Assembly (NCBI RefSeq): GCF_041477585.1
Contig: NZ_JBGNYA010000001.1
Span: 1,364,001-1,428,000 of the forward strand
Direction: 5' to 3'
Origin: Halobellus sp. MBLA0158
Lineage (GTDB): Archaea; Halobacteriota; Halobacteria; Halobacteriales; Haloferacaceae
DNA: 64,000 bases
Positions 36,174 to 44,636 of this stretch are shown here, piece after piece. The notes beneath the pieces are model-generated. The model had not been told where the DNA came from, searched no databases, and saw only the letters and a list, made by a program, of their open reading frames with translations. The first letter of the stretch is position 1. Each line of letters starts with the position of its first letter. The position numbers were made by a program, and so were the translations under genes.

Positions 36174-36700
36174 TGTCGCCTCCTTGGGGTGCCCTTAATC
36201 AGCGTCCAGACGCGACGAGCGGTAAGCGGCCGCTCACGACGCACAAAACACACCCGAGACCACTCGAGTGTCCAGTGCCGTACTAACCGACCCAAGACCC
36301 ACAGGCCAGCCAGAAACGACACCACCCACGTATACCACAAGCCACTCCGAGGCACGACAAAGGCATTGTGACTGTCGATCGTCCGCAGTCCGGTCAAGAT
36401 CCCATACACACGGACCTTGTCACCGATTGCGGGAGCAAGCGGGGTCCCCGTAATCGTAAGCGTATGCGTGCCCCGTCGCGTCCGGACCGCAATGACGATC
36501 GGTGAGCCCTGCTGGACGATTCCGCCGGTAACGACGCGCTCGCCACGGTATGTGTCCGGATGTTCGATAAACGCATCCGCACGCGGATAGACGCCAGCGT
36601 CCGGGTTCACTGGTTGCTGTGCGTACAGCGGAAACAACGCCGAATGGCCGATAAGAAGCAGCACAAGTACACATATACGCCCGCGTGCTGTCGTAATCAT
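35948..36700 (-). CDS. Membrane-anchored OB-fold-like protein, 3' end uncertain
   Basis: 250-codon frame. The first 170 residues look real: a signal-like helix (VLVLLLIGHSALFPLY), an OB-like domain (YRGERVVTGGIVQQGSPIVI, then IGDKVRVYGILTGL) and a TM helix (WYTWVVSFLAGLWVLGRLV). After LIKGTPRRRQ the frame runs for about 75 codons inside the next gene in another frame and is basic and unlike protein. The natural stop was probably lost near 36180, so the true product may end there. Confidence 0.5.
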   Translation of the reverse strand: MITTARGRICVLVLLLIGHSALFPLYAQQPVNPDAGVYPRADAFIEHPDTYRGERVVTGGIVQQGSPIVIAVRTRRGTHTLTITGTPLAPAIGDKVRVYGILTGLRTIDSHNAFVVPRSGLWYTWVVSFLAGLWVLGRLVRHWTLEWSRVCFVRRERPLTARRVWTLIKGTPRRRQCLTSWPIRSSRIVSVGCCRGGLNGSQVRILPSGWSGRSSPTWSKCDCSCRGGRSNSSWGFRSRGGVCIPAGDWW

Positions 36701-37178
36701 CCGCAGTAGTCCACGATAGCATTCTTAGAATAATTATACTTTACCGTACCAGAGGTGGGCCGTCCCGACGTGTGCGAGGGACGAATACGCGATACCAGCC
36801 AACCTGCGTTGGGTCACAACGGAACCGACCGGCGTACCCCCACGCAATCGCCCACGCCCGACTCCAATACTCGAACGACAGCAGACAACTCGACCAGCGA
36901 CGCCGCACGGACACTCTCACCCTGAGACGACTACAGAGATGGCAGTGTTGTCCGAACAGCGTGAGATAGCCATCCCCCTTGGTCGCCGACGACCGCGCTC
37001 GAATCGCCGTCCACCATCGGGTTTGGCTGATTCCGGACGGCCCCAGGGCAAACCACCCTATCGTAGGGGCCCGAGACGGATTCGGCGCTGACCAGTTGGC
37101 GGTGGATGTCTGTCCAGAGCCACGACCCCAATCGATCAGATCGGTATCACTATCACGGCCCCGTGGGATCGGACTGAT
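36701..37178. other. Gene-poor stretch with one Trp-rich open frame on the minus strand
   Basis: A minus-strand frame from about 37070 to 36741 reads PTIGWFALGPSGISQTRWWT, then GDGYLTLFGQHCHLC and AWAIAWGYAGRFRCDPTQVG. Codons are not absurd, but no start codon is visible unless it runs opposite the 37179 gene. I do not call it a gene; it may be the relic of one. Confidence 0.35.
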
Positions 37179-37406
37179 ATGACTGAGTCCCAGACCACGA
37201 GCGCCGTCGAGGTTCCGACCGAGGTGCTCGAGCAGCTCGAGCACCGCGTGACCCAAACCGAATTCGAGGATACCTCGGCCTACGTCACGCATCTGCTCGA
37301 GGAAGTCCTCTTCCAACTCGAGCAATCCGCGGAATCAGAGGTCGAGTCCGTCGACGAACAGCAAGTCCAAGAACGGCTCAAATCGCTGGGCTACCTCAAC
37401 GAGTAA
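37179..37406 (+). CDS. 75-residue acidic helical protein, putative ribbon-helix-helix-like
   Basis: Residues 8-45 (VEVPTEVLEQLEHRVTQTEF, then TSAYVTHLLEEVLFQLE) have the strand-helix-helix outline of a small ribbon-helix-helix domain. It ends ERLKSLGYLNE, the same RLxxLGY tail as the sulfatase-like proteins at 21389 and 29352. It is the first gene of a plus-strand run leading to a glycosyltransferase, an epimerase and a sulfatase. The same kind of small gene is often found beside haloarchaeal sulfatases. Function unknown. Confidence 0.65.
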   Translation: MTESQTTSAVEVPTEVLEQLEHRVTQTEFEDTSAYVTHLLEEVLFQLEQSAESEVESVDEQQVQERLKSLGYLNE

Positions 37407-37468
37407 CACTATATGACAGCCGGATTGGTGTCGTCCCTCAACAAGGATCCTCAGTTACTAGCACTACT

Positions 37469-38614
37469 ATGAAGATCGCGTTCCTGTATGATGCCGTCTA
37501 CCCCTACGAGAAAGGTGGTGCCCAAAAACGCATCTGGGAACTCGCCCGCCGGCTCGCCGACGATCACGACGTCCACCTGTATGGGATGCATTACTGGGAC
37601 GGGCCCGCCGTCATCGAACGGGAGGGTGTCACCCTCCACGGCGTGTGCGAACCCCGCGAGCTCTACGTCGACGGCCGCCGATCGATCCCACAAGCGATCG
37701 CCTTCGCCCTGCGTGTGCTCCCGCCACTCCTGCGAGAGGATTTCGACGTCGTCGACTGCCAGGAGTTTCCGTACTTTCCCTGCTTTTCCGGAAAGCTCCA
37801 CGAACTCGTTCGTGGCAGTACCCTGGTTATCACCTGGTATGAGGTCTGGGACGACTACTGGTACGAGTACCTCGGTCGGAAGGGCCTTTTCGGCAAGGCG
37901 GTTGAACGCGCTACCCTCCGGCTCGCGGACACCATCGTCCCGATCTCCGAGTACATCGCCGCGGACCTCCGCGAGCTTGGCCGCACGGCGGGTCTCGAAG
38001 TCGTCGAGAACGGAGTCGATTTCGAGCGCCTCCAGGAGATCCCGGCAGCGGACGCCGACTGGGACGTCATCTACGTCGGCCGGCTGTCCGAACACAAGAA
38101 CGTCGATCTCCTGCTTGAGGCGATCGCAACCGCGACAACGCAGCTGGATCGGGACCTCAGTTGTGGCATCATCGGCGACGGCCCGGAACGCGAACAACTC
38201 GAAGCCGACGCCGCCGACCTCGGCGTTGAGGACCAGGTGGAGTTTCTCGGATTTGTCGAGGCGGACGCAGACGTCATCGGCAACATCAAGGCCACCTCGG
38301 TGTTCGTCCTGCCGTCAATCAGAGAAGGCTTTCCGAACACGATCCTGGAAGCGAACGCGTGTGGCGTCCCGAGCATCGTCGTCGACCACGCGGAGAACGG
38401 CTCGACGGCCGTCGTCGAGGACGGCGTCACCGGCTTCATCACGGAGGTCTCCAGCGAGGCAATCGCCGACCGGATCGTCGACTGTCTCACCGACGACGAC
38501 CTGCTCGCCGATCTGTCCGCGGGCGCGAAAGCATTCGGCCGCGACCACGACTGGAACGTGATTGTCGACGAATTGGAAGAAGTATATTCAAGTGTTGTCC
38601 AGCGAGAACGATAG
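37469..38614 (+). CDS. GT4 family glycosyltransferase
   Basis: 381 residues. YPYEKGGAQKRIWELARRLA is the N-terminal glycine loop, VVENGVDFERLQEI opens the donor domain, WDVIYVGRLSEHKNVDLLLE and CGIIGDGPEREQLE follow, and SIREGFPNTILEANACGVPS is the EX7E motif. GC-rich codon use agrees with the 32-40 kb block. It lies 6 nt before the epimerase, so the three genes 37469-40818 are an operon. Linkage and donor unknown. Confidence 0.9.
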   Translation: MKIAFLYDAVYPYEKGGAQKRIWELARRLADDHDVHLYGMHYWDGPAVIEREGVTLHGVCEPRELYVDGRRSIPQAIAFALRVLPPLLREDFDVVDCQEFPYFPCFSGKLHELVRGSTLVITWYEVWDDYWYEYLGRKGLFGKAVERATLRLADTIVPISEYIAADLRELGRTAGLEVVENGVDFERLQEIPAADADWDVIYVGRLSEHKNVDLLLEAIATATTQLDRDLSCGIIGDGPEREQLEADAADLGVEDQVEFLGFVEADADVIGNIKATSVFVLPSIREGFPNTILEANACGVPSIVVDHAENGSTAVVEDGVTGFITEVSSEAIADRIVDCLTDDDLLADLSAGAKAFGRDHDWNVIVDELEEVYSSVVQRER

Positions 38615-38620
38615 CTATCG

Positions 38621-39556
38621 ATGGAACACGACGATGTCCTCGTTACTGGTGGGGCGGGATTTATCGGCTCCCGATTCGTCGAGGAGTTAGCCCAAACCGA
38701 CGCGAACGTCATAGCGGTCGACAACTGCTTTGCCGGCGAGCCGTCGCTAGTCCCCGAGGACGTGCGCTTCGAGCACATCGATATCCGGAGCGCAGAGTTC
38801 AGGGAATTGGTTCGGACGGTTGAACCGGACGCGATCGTCCATCTGGCGGCGATCCACTACATCCCGTACTGTAACGAACACCCCGAGGAAGCGTTCGCGG
38901 TGAACGTGATGGGGACGCGAAACCTCCTAGCTGCCGCGCGAGAACTCCCTGACCTCGAAACGATGGTCTTTGCCTCCTCGGCAGCCGTCTACCCGCCGAG
39001 AGAGGGCCCGAACAGCGAGACCTCCGAGACTGGCCCGACGGACATCTACGGACAGACGAAACTGATCGGCGAGGATCTGATGGAACTGTTCGCCGAACAG
39101 ACCGCCACACCCACCGTCGCCGCGCGCCTGTTCAACGTCTATGGGCCGAACGAGACGAACGAGCACTTGATTCCCGCGGTGCTGAAACAGGTCCGCGACG
39201 GAAAACGCGAAATCGAACTCGGGAACCTCACACCGAAACGGGACTTCATCCACGTCTCGGATGTCGCGAATGCGCTCGTGACCCTTCTCAACGGAGCCGA
39301 CGGAGGCTACAGCGCCTACAACGTCGGCACCGGAACGGAATATTCGGTCCGGGAGATCGTCGAGAAGACGAGCGAGGCGCTCGGTGAGGGGATCGAGATC
39401 ACCCAAGCCGACGACCGCGTTCGTGAGAGCGATCGCCCACATCTCCAGGCCGATATCTCGCGGATCCGTGCGGACTTCGGCTGGGAACCGACGGTCGAAT
39501 TCGTCGAGGGCCTCAAGGACTTGCTCCACCACGACGAAGAGGTGCTCGTGACGTGA
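38621..39556 (+). CDS. NAD-dependent epimerase/dehydratase (UDP-glucose 4-epimerase-like)
   Basis: 311 residues. VLVTGGAGFIGSRFVEELAQ is the NAD loop, AVDNCFAG the acidic strand end, VFASSAAVYPPREGP the catalytic Ser and YGQTKLIGEDLMELF the Tyr-Lys pair. RDFIHVSDVANALVTLLNGA and GTEYSVREIVEKTSEALG are typical C-terminal features of UDP-hexose epimerases. It overlaps the next gene by 4 nt (GTGA) and so is coupled to a sulfatase-like protein. Confidence 0.87.
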   Translation: MEHDDVLVTGGAGFIGSRFVEELAQTDANVIAVDNCFAGEPSLVPEDVRFEHIDIRSAEFRELVRTVEPDAIVHLAAIHYIPYCNEHPEEAFAVNVMGTRNLLAAARELPDLETMVFASSAAVYPPREGPNSETSETGPTDIYGQTKLIGEDLMELFAEQTATPTVAARLFNVYGPNETNEHLIPAVLKQVRDGKREIELGNLTPKRDFIHVSDVANALVTLLNGADGGYSAYNVGTGTEYSVREIVEKTSEALGEGIEITQADDRVRESDRPHLQADISRIRADFGWEPTVEFVEGLKDLLHHDEEVLVT

Positions 39557-40818
39557 CTCAACGCAACATCGTTTTAGTCACTTACGACAGCCTCCGTGCC
39601 GATCACTGCGGGCACCTAGGCTACGATCGGGACACGACGCCACATCTCGATCGGATGGCCGCCGACGGAATGGCTTTCCCGAACGCGATCGCGCCGGCCT
39701 CCCGGACGAACCCATCGATGGCGGGAACCTTCACGGGCGAGCCGATGGTCGCCAGAGCTCGGGTCGCCGATCCCTCTCACTCCCGGCGACACTTGGCCCG
39801 ACACGGCACGCTCGCAGAGGAACTATCCGCCCAAGGGTACACGACGGGGGCGTTCAATCCGAACGCGTATGCCTCCCGCCACTACGGGTTCGACCGCGGG
39901 TTCGATCACTTCGAAGACTTCCTCTTCTCAACAGAGTGGTACCAGGAGATCTTCCAGAATCACCTCTCGGAGTCGACCCTGTACACGCTCGTCCGGAACT
40001 TCAGGAACTATCTCCGCCGTGAGGAGGCGTTCAAAACGTGGGATCGCTACATCGATCAAATCGAGGAGTGGGTCACATCTCAGAGCGAACCCTTCTTCCT
40101 GTGGATCTTCTCGCTCGACACGCACTTCCCTCACCTCACGCCGCAAGAACACCGGAAATGGAGTTCCCTGTTCCAGCAGTACTACTACAACTGGCGCTGT
40201 AATCAGCTGATTGATGAAATGGAGCCTGACCTCTCCGAGAAAGAAATCCAGAAGATCATCGACATCTACGACGATTCGATCCGGTTTGGCGACGTACTGC
40301 TATACGAACTCCAAGAGCGGCTGGCCGAATACGACCCCGTCTTCATCGCGTTCGGCGATCATGGGGAAGCATTTGGCGAGCGCGACATCTACGGCCATTT
40401 CTATCCATCTCTGTACGAGGAGAACGTCCACGTTCCGCTGGTCGCCTCTGAGCCTCTCGAATGCGATGGCGACCCGTCTCGGCCTATCTCGCTCACGCAA
40501 ATCCCGAAGATAGTCAAGCACTTCACCGACCAAGAGACGCGACCCCAGCTCGGCACGTGGACTGTTGCCACCGACTACGACGGGCGGAACGATCGAAATC
40601 TGATCGCCGTCCGTACCAAGAATACGAAACAGATCGCAAGCTGGAAAAACGGGGAACTGACGAGCACCGAGACGTACGCGCTGGATGGGCAAATAGAAGG
40701 CACTCCACTGTCTGAAGACAGCGAACTCCACGATACGTTGAGACCGATCGTTCAACGACGCTACAACCACGAAGCGGAAATTCTCTCGATTCGATCCAGC
40801 GTGACAGAATTCGTATAG
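39553..40818 (+). CDS. Sulfatase-family (alkaline phosphatase superfamily) protein
   Basis: 421 residues from GTG 39553 (GTGA overlap). VLVTYDSLRADHCGHLGYDR is the first metal site. ASRTNPSMAGTFTG holds the nucleophile region (Ser and Thr where sulfatases have Cys/Ser-x-Pro). FLWIFSLDTHFPHLTP, VFIAFGDHGEAFGERDIYGH and LYEENVHVPLVA complete the family. No signal peptide. Unlike the other two sulfatase-like genes here it has no RLxxLGY tail (ends SSVTEFV), although a 75-residue protein in the same gene run carries one. Confidence 0.85.
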   Translation: MTQRNIVLVTYDSLRADHCGHLGYDRDTTPHLDRMAADGMAFPNAIAPASRTNPSMAGTFTGEPMVARARVADPSHSRRHLARHGTLAEELSAQGYTTGAFNPNAYASRHYGFDRGFDHFEDFLFSTEWYQEIFQNHLSESTLYTLVRNFRNYLRREEAFKTWDRYIDQIEEWVTSQSEPFFLWIFSLDTHFPHLTPQEHRKWSSLFQQYYYNWRCNQLIDEMEPDLSEKEIQKIIDIYDDSIRFGDVLLYELQERLAEYDPVFIAFGDHGEAFGERDIYGHFYPSLYEENVHVPLVASEPLECDGDPSRPISLTQIPKIVKHFTDQETRPQLGTWTVATDYDGRNDRNLIAVRTKNTKQIASWKNGELTSTETYALDGQIEGTPLSEDSELHDTLRPIVQRRYNHEAEILSIRSSVTEFV

Positions 40819-40855
40819 TCCACAGCGTACAATTTTATCTCCGTTACTTTTGATC

Positions 40856-41543
40856 GTGTTTAGTTAAGGATGAAGAGTGAGGCGGGGTGATTTTGTGGTG
40901 CTCTATGCCAAAAATCGCCCGCCTCAGCGGATGCACGGACTGGATTGATTTGGATTTTGTGGAGCGCCAGCGGACACCCGAGCGTGCGATGAAACTCGGT
41001 ATTTAACTGCAGTTAGCGGGTTGTCGCTCAGGAATACCGTCTCGATTCTCGAAGAGTGGAGTGTCGAGCGCTCGCCGAAGGCGATTCACGATTGGGTGCA
41101 GAAGGCCGAGTTACAGCCTACAGCGGGTCGAAACCCGAATCACGTTGCGCTCGACGAGACTGTGATTCGAATCGACGATCAGCAATTCTGGCTGTACGCC
41201 GCCGCTGATCCTGAGACAAACGATCTCCTGCATCTGCGACTGTTTGCAACGACGACGACCGCACTGACCGAAATCTTTCTGCGTGAACTGCGCCAGAAAC
41301 ACGACGTCGAATCCGCCGTGTTTCTGGTCGATGGCGCTCAACACCTCCAAACTGCGCTGGCCAGAACTTCACTCCGATTTCAAACCGAACAGAATGGAAA
41401 TCGGAACGCCATCGAGCGAATCTTTCGAGAGCTCAAGCGTCGAACCTCCTCGTTCTCGAACTGTTTCAGCCACATTGAGCCGCAAACTGCCGAAAATTGG
41501 CTTCAAGCATTTGCCGCCTGGCTCAATGCTCCAAACTAAACAC
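40856..41543. mobile_element. Decayed IS6-family element
   Basis: About 688 bp bounded by GTGTTTAGTT (40856-40865) and AACTAAACAC (41534-41543), perfect 10-bp inverted ends. No target duplication found, so one flank may have rearranged. It is the inverted relative of the intact element at 11895-12586; together they roughly bracket the glycan island. Confidence 0.75.
40905..41539 (+). pseudogene. IS6-family transposase, nonsense and frameshift
   Basis: From ATG 40905 it reads MPKIARLSGCTDWIDLDFVE to RAMKLGI, then TAA at 41004-41006 (from CAA) and, about 20 bases later, loss of one T in GGGTTG. The rest is open (from 41021): HVALDETVIRIDDQQFWLYA, VFLVDGAQHLQTA and GNRNAIERIFRELKRRTSSF carry all three DDE residues. 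The two lesions remove the HTH start, so the transposase is probably dead. Confidence 0.85.
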
Positions 41544-41561
41544 TACCGACAGGAGGTGCTG

Positions 41562-41575
41562 AACATATATACCCG
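41562..41575 (+). promoter_or_regulatory. TATA box of tfs
   Basis: CATATATACCC, with TATATA at 41566-41571, lies about 31 nt before ATG 41599. It is only 20 bp after the IS6 end, so the element may have landed just upstream of, or replaced, older promoter parts. Confidence 0.5.
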
Positions 41576-41598
41576 ACAACTGCGTATTCGTGTTCTGA

Positions 41599-41916
41599 AT
41601 GCAATTCTGCGACGAGTGCGGTTCGCTGATGCACACGGACGGCGACGCGTGGGTGTGTCGTTCCTGTGAGTACGAGGCGCCGCGAGATTCGCAAGCGGAA
41701 GCGGCGATGGCGACCCAGGAGGGACAGCAGGACGACGGGGCACCCGCCGTGGCCGACGCGACGCAGGGCTCCACCGAGACGATGCAGGAGCCCTGCCCGG
41801 CGGACGATTGCGACAGCGACCGAGCCTACTACGAGATGATGCCGAAGCCGGGCGGCTCCTACGAAGTTCGGCTGTTCACCTGTGTCGAGTGCGGCCACAA
41901 GTGGCGCGACTCCTGA
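41599..41916 (+). CDS. tfs: Transcription factor S / RNA polymerase subunit M-like protein
   Basis: 105 residues with two zinc ribbons. N-terminal CDECGSLMHTDGDAWVCRSC (C4/C7 and C20/C23) is joined by an acidic linker to the C-terminal CPADDCDSDRAYYEMM, then FTCVECGHKWRDS. TFS rescues backtracked archaeal RNA polymerase; the catalytic DE pair of TFIIS-type hairpins is not obvious here (the position reads MMPKPGGSYE), so this paralogue may regulate rather than cleave. Haloarchaea often have more than one copy. Promoter is directly upstream. Confidence 0.82.
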   Translation: MQFCDECGSLMHTDGDAWVCRSCEYEAPRDSQAEAAMATQEGQQDDGAPAVADATQGSTETMQEPCPADDCDSDRAYYEMMPKPGGSYEVRLFTCVECGHKWRDS

Positions 41917-42051
41917 CCGCACGTCCCAAACCGTCGCATAACTGTCCACAGACCGCGGCATCACCCCCTTAACTCTCAGGAGGGGTCAGTTCGGAGAGCC
42001 CTCATATCTGTCGGCACAATAACAATATACTGAAACAGATATTGCGTTACT

Positions 42052-42550
42052 ATGAGCGGATCGAACCCTACGTCAGAACAGATCGTCAAGACCTACATCG
42101 ATATCTGGAATACCTGGGACTATTCACGGATCCCCCGCGGTGGTTGCGGATTCGTTCGTCGTTCACGATCCAGCGATCGGTGAAACTGTCGGCGGCGGAC
42201 CCGCAGGGGAGGCACACGGTCGGGACGGCCTGAAATCGTTTATGAAGCGCGTCGAAAACGGATTCCCCGACTTTCAAATCGCCGTCGAGGACCTACTCGC
42301 CGGTGAAACGATGGTAATGGACGAAGCAACGCTGACTGCCACTCACAAGGGCGAATTCAAAGGTGTGCCCCCAACAAACAATCGTATCGAACTCCAGCTA
42401 ATGGCGAAATTCCGGGTTGAGGACGGTCAGGTCCAAGAACACCGTGTCTATATCGATCAGCAGGAATTTCTGCAGCAACTCGGTCTTACCTTCCCGGACG
42501 TCCTCGCACAACTCCCAACCTTGGCATATAGAAAAATTCGGACGGAGTGA
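42052..42550 (+). pseudogene. SnoaL-like (ester cyclase) protein with a +1 frameshift
   Basis: The frame from ATG 42052 reads MSGSNPTSEQIVKTYIDIWN, then TWDYSRIP. One extra C in the C5 run at 42132-42136 shifts it; from 42140 VADSFVVHDPAIGETV and HGRDGLKSFMKRVENGFPDF, then DEATLTATHKGEFKGVPPTN follow to the end. This is the NTF2-like fold of SnoaL/ester-cyclase proteins with its usual HxxP start. A sequencing error in the homopolymer is possible, otherwise it is a recent pseudogene. Confidence 0.65.
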
Positions 42551-42724
42551 TGGTCGCTCAATAGAATCGACTACCACCGATTGGTTCGCAGAGTCGTTCT
42601 AGCAGTCAGTAGGAACTGCGAGCTAGGCGAGCAGTATCCGACAGTCGAACGCATCCTTGACGGCCGACTGACACCACCAGCCCACTCGTAGAGTGCGAGC
42701 GAGTCTAGCAATCGTATTCGAGAC

Positions 42725-43684
42725 TCACGGAGTCACGACGAGTTTCCCGACGTAGCCGCCAGCGAGGATTTCCTGGTGAGCGCGGGCGGCGGTATCGAAC
42801 GAATAGGTCTCGGCGACGACAGCCGTCAACGCGTCCTGCCGCAGCAGTCGAGCGAGACGGTCCAACACTGGACGCCGAACCGGGTGGTTGTCCATCTTCA
42901 ACGGTCGGATGGACACTTCCTTGTTGTAGAAGGGCCGCCCGTTCGTCTCGGGGATGTGGCCCATCGTACTGATGATCTGCCCACCCTCTGCGACGACTTC
43001 GAGATCCAGGCTGAGGTACTCTTCGAGCCGATGGTCGAGGACCGTGTCGACGCCGGCACCGTCGGTCGCGGTGAGGATTTCGTCGGCGAGCGCGTCACTG
43101 TCGTAATCGAGCACGGTGGTCGCACCGAGATCCCTGAGTCGATCGCGCGCCGCGTCGGTGCCGGCGGTCGCAATCACCTCGGCGCCGCTGTGCGCGGCGA
43201 TCTGCACTGCGAGGTGCCCGACGCCGCCGGACCCGCCGTGGATCAGGACCCGATCGCCCGCCTGGATCCCGGCGAGCTCTTCTAGAGCTGTCCACGCCGT
43301 CGCACCGACGTTCCCGATGGCTGCGCCGACCGTCCACGAAACATCACCGGGCAGGTGTGCGACTTTCTCGGCTGGGACGGCGGCGTACTCGGCGAACGTT
43401 CCGCCGTCGGCCCGGTCCATCCCGGAGAGGAAGACGCGGTCGCCCGGCTCGAACTCCTCGACGTCCGCTCCGACTTCCTCGACGAATCCCGCGCCGTCGC
43501 CGCCGGGAATCGTCGGGAGCGGCAGGTCGCCGTACTGGCCGGCGCGGAACAGCACGTCGACGCGGTTGACGCTGGCCGCCCGGATTTCGACGAGGATTTC
43601 GTCGCGGTCGGGCGTCGGCCGTTCCACGTCGTCGACCTGGAGCACGTCCGCGTCGCCGTGTTCGTGGTAGCGGACGGCTCTCAT
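42725..43684 (-). CDS. NADPH:quinone oxidoreductase-like MDR enzyme
   Basis: 319 residues. Zinc-free MDR type: MRAVRYHEHGDADVLQVDDV, AASVNRVDVLFRAGQYGDLP and FVEEVGADVEEFEPGDRVF form the GroES-like domain. VLIHGGSGGVGHLAVQIAAH is the NADPH loop, and VLDYDSDALADEIL the following strand. These enzymes reduce quinones or enones with NADPH. It faces a Bat-type regulator gene, which may control it. Substrate unknown. Confidence 0.88.
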   Translation of the reverse strand: MRAVRYHEHGDADVLQVDDVERPTPDRDEILVEIRAASVNRVDVLFRAGQYGDLPLPTIPGGDGAGFVEEVGADVEEFEPGDRVFLSGMDRADGGTFAEYAAVPAEKVAHLPGDVSWTVGAAIGNVGATAWTALEELAGIQAGDRVLIHGGSGGVGHLAVQIAAHSGAEVIATAGTDAARDRLRDLGATTVLDYDSDALADEILTATDGAGVDTVLDHRLEEYLSLDLEVVAEGGQIISTMGHIPETNGRPFYNKEVSIRPLKMDNHPVRRPVLDRLARLLRQDALTAVVAETYSFDTAARAHQEILAGGYVGKLVVTP

Positions 43685-43871
43685 CGCTTGCCCACCTCGG
43701 GTTGGGAAGCCGCCGTGGCACTTGACTGGACGGTTCGCCGCCGCACGTCGGTCGTGACTGGGTCCGTCGTCATCACATCCGAATGATACAGGGCGATCGG
43801 CGTAGCGATTCTGTGGAGTATGCTCCAGGGGTTTATGTGGTCAGCCGTGAGGCGTGTCAAACGAGATACGT

Positions 43872-44546
43872 ATGAAACACATCCGGATCACCGTCCGTCC
43901 GGACCTCGACCGAGCGCCGGAGTTTCTCCGGTACTTGCTGGAAGCGACCGCCGTCGACGAGGCACGCGCGATGGATTGGAACCGCGGGGAGTCGGCGCGC
44001 TCGACGCACCTGTACGCGATCGACGGCGACGGGGCGACGTTCGTCGAGTTGGCGCGCGAGACGCCCGGCGTCGAAGCGGTCGAACGCGCGGCTACCGATA
44101 CGGGCGTGACGTACGCGCTCATCACGTTGCGGGACGCGGCGGTTCCGATCTTCGGCGGGTCTGCGACGGCGATCGATCGCGCTGGACTGGTGGTGCGACG
44201 CCCGCTCGTGTACCGCGAGGGTCGGATCCACGGACACATCGTCGGCGACCCGGCGACGTTACAATCGGCGATCGACGGCCTCCCGGCGGCGGTGACCGTC
44301 CAAATCGACGCCATTCGGGAATTTCCGAGCGCCGAGGTGGATCCGTCGACGACGCTGAGCGACCGCCAACGGGAGGCGCTACAGGTGGCCGTCGAGTTGG
44401 GATACTACGACACGCCGCGTGAAGCCACACACGCTGACGTCGCAGCGGAGTTAGGCTGTGCGCCGAACACGGCGAGCGAACACCTCCAGAAGGGCGAAGC
44501 GAAACTCGTCAGGGCCGGGCTTGCTTCGTTCACGTCGTCACTGTGA
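43872..44546 (+). CDS. Bat-type (HTH_10) transcriptional regulator
   Basis: 224 residues from ATG 43872 (MKHIRITVRPDLDRAPEFL); a GTG six codons earlier adds no family sequence. The N-terminal sensor-like part has no PAS or GAF signature I can name. The C-terminal STTLSDRQREALQVAVELGY and THADVAAELGCAPNTASEHL, then QKGEAKLVRAGL is the HTH_10 domain of bacterio-opsin activator homologues. It lies between a divergent MDR gene and a P450 90 nt downstream, either of which could be its target. Confidence 0.88.
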   Translation: MKHIRITVRPDLDRAPEFLRYLLEATAVDEARAMDWNRGESARSTHLYAIDGDGATFVELARETPGVEAVERAATDTGVTYALITLRDAAVPIFGGSATAIDRAGLVVRRPLVYREGRIHGHIVGDPATLQSAIDGLPAAVTVQIDAIREFPSAEVDPSTTLSDRQREALQVAVELGYYDTPREATHADVAAELGCAPNTASEHLQKGEAKLVRAGLASFTSSL

Positions 44547-44603
44547 GCCTGTTGGTACCGTACCTAATCTCCGGGCTGAACCGGGCGGACTCGGATATCG
44601 AAA

Positions 44604-44616
44604 AAACTCTTTTAGT
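44604..44616 (+). promoter_or_regulatory. TATA-like box of the P450 gene
   Basis: CTCTTTTAGTG near 44603-44614 lies about 27 nt before ATG 44637, suggesting a leaderless transcript distinct from the upstream regulator gene. Confidence 0.4.
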
Positions 44617-44636
44617 GACAACTTATACACATATGT

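Noticed and set aside
36741-37325. 194-codon minus-strand frame opposite the 75-residue gene
   Set aside because: No start with family likeness; half of it is antisense to a better-supported gene. The Trp-rich part is noted only as a possible relic.
37488-38561. 357-codon open frame in another frame of the GT4 gene
   Set aside because: Ser/Thr/Arg-rich shadow; the GT4 motifs lie in the 37469 frame.
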